From Phycisphaerae bacterium (GTDB taxonomy: Bacteria; Planctomycetota; Phycisphaerae; Phycisphaerales; SM1A02): a stretch of DNA of 11,199 nt. Made by a program: the position numbers and the translations under genes. Of this stretch, positions 7,551 through 11,199 are shown piece by piece. Position 1 is the first letter of the stretch, and the number at the start of each line of letters is the position of its first letter. The DNA is taken from assembly GCA_016873355.1 (NCBI GenBank), contig VGXK01000033.1, positions 1 through 11,199 on the forward strand, written 5' to 3'. Below the pieces are notes generated by a model. That model was not told the origin of the DNA and did not search any database. It was given only the letters and a program-made list of their open reading frames with translations.

Positions 7551-8319
7551 GCGAGCGCGGCGCCGAGCGCGGCTTCGGCGATCGCGACGAACGGGACGAT
7601 CGCTCGTTCCGTCCGCTTCCTCCCGAGCTCTGCGGGCGCGCCGGCTTGCGAGTCGATCGAGCGCCGTTGCGGCGCGCGGCCCTCGACGCGCCGGAGCCGC
7701 TTCGACCCGCCTTCGACGCCCACGACTCCGCCGCCTTCTGAAGCGCCCGATGCGCCGCGACCGCCTTCTCCGCGGGAATGTGCCGCTGGAGCCAGCCGAT
7801 CGCCTCGGCGAGCGTGGTCTGCTCGTGCAGCACGCCGTGGTGCACGAGCGCTCCGAGCGTCTGCTCGTCGACCGGCACGCCGTGCACGCCGAGTCCCAGC
7901 AGCGACACTCGCGCCGAGACGAACGGCACCATGCCCTGCAGGCTCTCGATGTAGGTCTTCGCGTCGCGCTTGTTCATGTTCGCGGCGCGCTCGAGCGACA
8001 CCGAGTGCTCGCGCCGGAAGAGATCGTTGATCGCGGCGCGCACCCGGATCGACCGCTCCTGCACGCGCGGATAGCGGGGCCCGAGCAGATCCATCACCTC
8101 GTTCACCAGGCAGACCCGGAAGTCGTTGAAGCTCACCGTGGCGTGGCGGATGCGCGACATCGCCGCGTCGGCCTGGGCGAGCGTGGCCTCCCACACGAGA
8201 AACGAGTGGACGAGCAGCGGCACGAGGTCCGGCGCCTCGCCGTCGGTCTCCGCCGGCGCCGCCACCGCGTTCGCGCGAAGCAGCGACGCGAGCCGCGTGG
8301 GGTATCCGTCATGCTTCAC
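7534..8319 (-). CDS. HhH-GPD/endonuclease III-like protein lacking the catalytic lysine, with basic tail
   Basis: A 261-residue product. The GTG start at 8319 overlaps the rbfA stop (GTGA) and has GGGAGGAG 5 bases upstream. Residues 62-200 read like a divergent HhH-GPD glycosylase core. A helix-hairpin-helix-like ESLQGMVPFVSARV (125-138) is followed by LGLGVHGVPVDEQTL with D151, matching the conserved Asp of endonuclease III (D138). The position of the Endo III catalytic lysine (K120) appears to be F133. The hairpin glycines are partly lost, and the four-Cys iron-sulfur motif is absent (a single Cys, C70). Residues 201-261 are Ser/Gly/Arg-rich, with 19 basic and 1 acidic residue, probably a disordered nucleic-acid-binding tail. 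It sits where truB often follows rbfA. The family call is by pattern only; it may bind DNA or RNA without glycosylase activity. Confidence 0.75.
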   Translation of the reverse strand: MKHDGYPTRLASLLRANAVAAPAETDGEAPDLVPLLVHSFLVWEATLAQADAAMSRIRHATVSFNDFRVCLVNEVMDLLGPRYPRVQERSIRVRAAINDLFRREHSVSLERAANMNKRDAKTYIESLQGMVPFVSARVSLLGLGVHGVPVDEQTLGALVHHGVLHEQTTLAEAIGWLQRHIPAEKAVAAHRALQKAAESWASKAGRSGSGASRAARRNGARSTRKPARPQSSGGSGRNERSSRSSRSPKPRSAPRSRRASR

Positions 8320-8332
8320 GGCGACTCCTCCC
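8316..8332 (-). promoter_or_regulatory. Coupled stop-start (GTGA) and ribosome binding site of the HhH-GPD-like gene
   Basis: The rbfA TGA (8316-8318) shares bases with the GTG start at 8317-8319. GGGAGGAG at 8325-8332, inside the rbfA coding sequence, is 5 bases from the GTG. This is strong evidence that the downstream frame is real and translated together with rbfA. Confidence 0.85.
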
Positions 8333-8717
8333 GGTCCGAGGCGAGCAAAGCATCGAGTGCGGCCTCCTTCTTGAGTCGATCGTCGAGTTCGAATCGCAGC
8401 GTCGGAAGTCGGCGCGAGCGCACCATGCGTCCCAGTTCGCCGGCGATGCGCGGCGCGGCGTGGCGCAGGCCTGCCACCGCGAGCGGACCGTACGGCGCCG
8501 GAAGCACCGACACGCGCACGATCGCGCTCGCCTGATCCGGCGAGAGATCGAGCTCCGTCACGCTCACGAGTCCCCGGATGCGAGGATCGTTGAGCCCGCG
8601 CGCGAGGATCGTCTGCAGGGCGCGGCGCAATCGCGCCTCCAGGTGCCCCTGCCGCGGCGAACGGGCATTCCCGCTCGCATCGTCCGGCGCTCGTTCGTGG
8701 TGGCGCGGGCGACCCAT
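8316..8717 (-). CDS. rbfA: Ribosome-binding factor A
   Basis: RbfA is a small KH-fold protein that binds the 30S subunit and helps mature 16S rRNA. The 133-residue product has the expected length and pattern: an N-terminal helix (HLEARLRRALQTILARGLNDPR), the strand GLVSVTELDLSPDQASAIVRVSVL, a helix, then LGRMVRSRRLPTLRFELDD and a final helix ending in DALLAS. The ATG at 8717 is preferred over an in-frame ATG at 8777, which would overlap infB by 53 bases and add an unusual Arg-rich extension. No Shine-Dalgarno is seen before 8717, so the gene is probably translated by coupling to infB, which ends 7 bases upstream. The A-x-G kink typical of the RbfA KH domain appears here as AAP. The first 20 or so residues are polar and probably flexible. 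The infB-rbfA order supports the call. Confidence 0.93.
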   Translation of the reverse strand: MGRPRHHERAPDDASGNARSPRQGHLEARLRRALQTILARGLNDPRIRGLVSVTELDLSPDQASAIVRVSVLPAPYGPLAVAGLRHAAPRIAGELGRMVRSRRLPTLRFELDDRLKKEAALDALLASDREESP

Positions 8718-8724
8718 GGCAGCG

Positions 8725-11199
8725 TCAGGCGCTCGGAGTGCGCGCCACCGTGATCGTCTTGTAGCACTCCAGGACATCGCCTTCCTTGATGTCGTCGTAG
8801 CCGACGATCTTCATGCCGCATTCGTTGCCCGCGCGAACTTCCTTCGCGTCGTCCTTGAAGCGCTTGAGCTGTTCGAGGCGGCGATCCTTCTCGACGACGA
8901 TGCCGCCGCGCGTGACGCGGATCTGGGCGTTGCGCTCCATGACTCCGTCGGTGACGTAGCAGCCGGCGACCGCGCCGACCTTGGAGATCTTGAAGACCTG
9001 GCGAACCTCCGCATGTCCGAGCACCTCGAGCTTGAGTTCGGGCTCGAGCAGTCCCGCCACGGCCTTCTTCACGTCGTCGGTGAGGTCGTAGATCACGTCG
9101 TAGAGACGGATCTCGACCTTCTTCACTTCCGCAAGCGCCCGCGCCTTCGAGCTCGTGGTGACGTTGAAGCCCACGATGATCGCGCCGGTCGCGGCGGCCA
9201 GCGCCACGTCGCTTTCGTTCACGCCGCCGACGGCGCAGTGCTTCACGCTCACGCCGACATCGCCGTCCTCGATCTTGGCGAGCACCGCGCGAAGCGTTTC
9301 CGCGGAGCCCTGCACATCGGCCTTGACCACGAGCGACACTTCCTTGCGATCGCCCTTGCCGAGGTGCTCGAAGACGTTGTCGAGCGTGATCTTGGGCGTG
9401 GCGAGCTCGCGCTCGCGCTCCTGCCGCCGGCGCTCGTTCGCGGCCTCCTCGGCCTCGGAAAGCGACGGCGCCACGAAGAAGCGGTCGCCCGCGTCGGGCA
9501 GCAGATCGACGCCGCTGATGGCCACCGGCGCGCTCGGCCCGGCCTCCTCCACGCGCTGCCCGCGATCGTTCACGAGATCCCGCACGCGCCCGAATGCGCG
9601 TCCGATCACGATCACGTTGCCGCGCTTGAGCAGCCCCTCCTGCACGAGCACGCGCGCGACGGGACCGCGCCCCTCTTCCATCTGCGCCTCGAGCACGGTG
9701 CCGACCGCGGTGCCGACGAAGTCGGCCTTGAGTCCGAGCAGCTCCGCCTGGTAGTCGAGCACGTCGAGCAGTTCCTGGATGCCGGTGCCCTTCGTGGCGC
9801 TCGTCTTCACCACCTCCGTGTCGCCGCCCCACGGCGCCGGATTGAGTCCGTGCTCGGCGAGCTGCCCGAAGATGCGCTGGATGTTGCTGTCGGTCGCCTC
9901 GGCCTTGTCGATCTTGTTGAGCACCACCACGATCGGCACCTTCGCGGCCTTGGCGTGGTTGATGCTCTCGATCGTCTGCGGCATGACGCCGTCGTCGGCG
10001 GCGACCACGAGCACGACGAGGTCGGTGACCTTCGCGCCGCGCGCTCGCATGTTCGTGAACGCCTCGTGGCCGGGCGTGTCGATGAAGGTGATGAGCCGCT
10101 CGCCGTCGCCGGCCTTCACCGGAACCTGGAACGCGCTCGTGGCCTGCGTGATTCCTCCCGCCTCGCCGGCCGCCACGTTCGTGTTGCGGATGCGATCGAG
10201 CAGGCTCGTCTTGCCGTGGTCCACATGGCCGAGGATGGTGACGACGGGCGAACGCGGGCGCTCGTCGGCGCGCTGGCGCTCCTTGAAGGTGTCCTCGATG
10301 CTTTCGGTGGCCGACTTCGCGTCGGTCGCCTCGATCTCGATGTCGAACTCGAGCATGACCTCGGTGGCCTGCTCGGCGTTGAGCGTCGAATTGAGCGTCG
10401 CCATGACGCCCTTCAGCACGAGTCGCTTCAGGATGTCGGCGGTCTTCACGCCGGTGGCCGCCGAGAGATCCTTGATGTAGACGGGCGTGCTCACGCGCAC
10501 CGGGCCGCTCGGCGCTCCCGGCGTCGGGCGCTGCGGCACGGGCGCCGCACGCTTCGCATGATCGCGCCGATGGGCCCTGAAGAAGCCGCCCGATCGGTTG
10601 AGTCGATTCTCGCGCTCGAGCAGGTCCTGCTCGCGCCACGGCTCGAACGGCGTTTCGCCTTCGCCCGGGGCGCGCGCCGTGCGACCGCTCGGGCCGTCGG
10701 CGGTGGCGCGGCGGCGGTTCCGCGCGCCGGGCGGCATGGAGCCGCCGCGCGGGCCTGCGCCGCGACCGCTTCGATCGTCGACGGGCGGGCCTTCGGTGCC
10801 GCGACCCACGCGCGGACCGCTTCGCATCGGTCCGCCCGGTCCTGCGCTGCGAGGTCGCGGCGCGGCGACCTGATCCGGCTGCTCCACGCGGATGATGCGA
10901 GGTCCGCTGAGCTGCGAGCGAACCGGGCGATCGAGCATCGGTCCGACCGGCTTCACCTCCTGCGGCCGGTCGGGCACGTTCATTCGCGCGGGCGGTCCGG
11001 GCGCAACGACGGGCGCTCGCGAGGGCGGCGCGGGAGGCGCCGGTGGCGTCACCGACGGTTGCCGCGACGGCGGCGGCGAGATGGTGCCGGTGCCGCCGGA
11101 GGTCGGCGCGCCGGCTGGTCCGTGCGTTCCCGGGGCGCCGGGTGCTCGTGCGACGGGCGCGGCAGGCGCCGCCGGAGTCGGCGGGGCGGTCGGAATCCT
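8725..11199 (-). CDS. infB: Translation initiation factor IF-2 (5' partial)
   Basis: IF-2 is the GTPase that places initiator tRNA on the 30S subunit and promotes subunit joining. The frame stays open to the right edge, so the start lies outside; 824 residues are visible. A GTG at 11052 is internal to the proline-rich leader and is not taken as the start. Counting from the edge, residues 1 to about 230 are Pro/Ala/Gly/Arg-rich, including a PPP run. About 234-290 looks like an IF2N domain (YIKDLSAATGVKTADILKRL). The G domain has G1 GHVDHGKT (324-331), G2 GGITQ (348-352), G3 DTPGH (374-378), G4 NKID (428-431) and G5 SATKG (467-471). Domain II follows, then domains III-IV with KADVQGSAETL, the VFKISKVGAVAGCYVTDG strand region and LKRFKDDAKEVRAGNECG. 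A353 replaces the His that commonly follows GGITQ. rbfA follows after 7 bases. Confidence 0.97.
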   Translation of the reverse strand, partial: RIPTAPPTPAAPAAPVARAPGAPGTHGPAGAPTSGGTGTISPPPSRQPSVTPPAPPAPPSRAPVVAPGPPARMNVPDRPQEVKPVGPMLDRPVRSQLSGPRIIRVEQPDQVAAPRPRSAGPGGPMRSGPRVGRGTEGPPVDDRSGRGAGPRGGSMPPGARNRRRATADGPSGRTARAPGEGETPFEPWREQDLLERENRLNRSGGFFRAHRRDHAKRAAPVPQRPTPGAPSGPVRVSTPVYIKDLSAATGVKTADILKRLVLKGVMATLNSTLNAEQATEVMLEFDIEIEATDAKSATESIEDTFKERQRADERPRSPVVTILGHVDHGKTSLLDRIRNTNVAAGEAGGITQATSAFQVPVKAGDGERLITFIDTPGHEAFTNMRARGAKVTDLVVLVVAADDGVMPQTIESINHAKAAKVPIVVVLNKIDKAEATDSNIQRIFGQLAEHGLNPAPWGGDTEVVKTSATKGTGIQELLDVLDYQAELLGLKADFVGTAVGTVLEAQMEEGRGPVARVLVQEGLLKRGNVIVIGRAFGRVRDLVNDRGQRVEEAGPSAPVAISGVDLLPDAGDRFFVAPSLSEAEEAANERRRQERERELATPKITLDNVFEHLGKGDRKEVSLVVKADVQGSAETLRAVLAKIEDGDVGVSVKHCAVGGVNESDVALAAATGAIIVGFNVTTSSKARALAEVKKVEIRLYDVIYDLTDDVKKAVAGLLEPELKLEVLGHAEVRQVFKISKVGAVAGCYVTDGVMERNAQIRVTRGGIVVEKDRRLEQLKRFKDDAKEVRAGNECGMKIVGYDDIKEGDVLECYKTITVARTPSA

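Noticed and set aside
4205..7741. 1178-codon + strand open frame opposite the TPR gene
   Set aside because: Same reasons: antisense, Arg-rich low-complexity product, and no ribosome binding site or family resemblance. The - strand frame has a signal peptide and TPR repeats.
7538..8194. In-frame upstream extension of the TPR protein
   Set aside because: It would overlap the HhH-GPD-like gene almost entirely and bury the signal peptide. The GTG at 7537 has a good ribosome binding site and the GTGA overlap.
1..11199. tRNA, rRNA, CRISPR, insertion sequence, phage or defence genes
   Set aside because: No supporting sequence was seen. The window is almost fully occupied by the eight protein genes listed, with no gap above about 81 bases.

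Overview
The window is about 11.2 kb of dense, very GC-rich bacterial DNA. It most likely comes from a planctomycete, probably of the Phycisphaerae type. The best clue is the first gene: an exported LamG-like protein that ends in two dockerin-like calcium loops and a final Trp-Gly-Pro-Cys, a tail I associate with that group. The divergent IF2 and RbfA and the unusual gene order after rbfA fit, but do not prove, this placement.

Layout: one partial gene lies on the + strand (2-865, 5' end outside the window). All other genes lie on the - strand and are transcribed from the right edge leftwards: infB (8725-11199, 5' end outside), rbfA (8316-8717), an HhH-GPD/endonuclease III-like gene (7534-8319), a large exported TPR protein (3857-7537), yebC (3105-3830), a lipoprotein (2435-3094) and icd (872-2353). 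The longest gap is about 81 bp, upstream of icd. Two junctions are GTGA overlaps in which the stop of one gene shares bases with the GTG start of the next. Others are separated by 7, 10 and 26 bases, so infB to the lipoprotein reads as one operon. icd may belong to it or have its own promoter.

How the genes fit together: infB and rbfA are the conserved translation-initiation and ribosome-maturation core seen in many bacteria (nusA-infB-rbfA). In place of the common truB come an apparent DNA-glycosylase-fold protein without the expected catalytic lysine, then envelope-directed products (TPR protein, lipoprotein) interleaved with YebC. YebC is a family linked to transcription regulation and, more recently, to translation of proline-rich sequences. 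NADP-type isocitrate dehydrogenase closes the strand and converges on the LamG gene. The two stop codons sit at the two ends of a 12-bp perfect palindrome.

I see no tRNA, rRNA, CRISPR array, insertion sequence or phage gene. Most of the window is housekeeping or lineage-specific. The least explained parts are the HhH-GPD-like protein, the 1226-residue TPR protein and the small lipoprotein.
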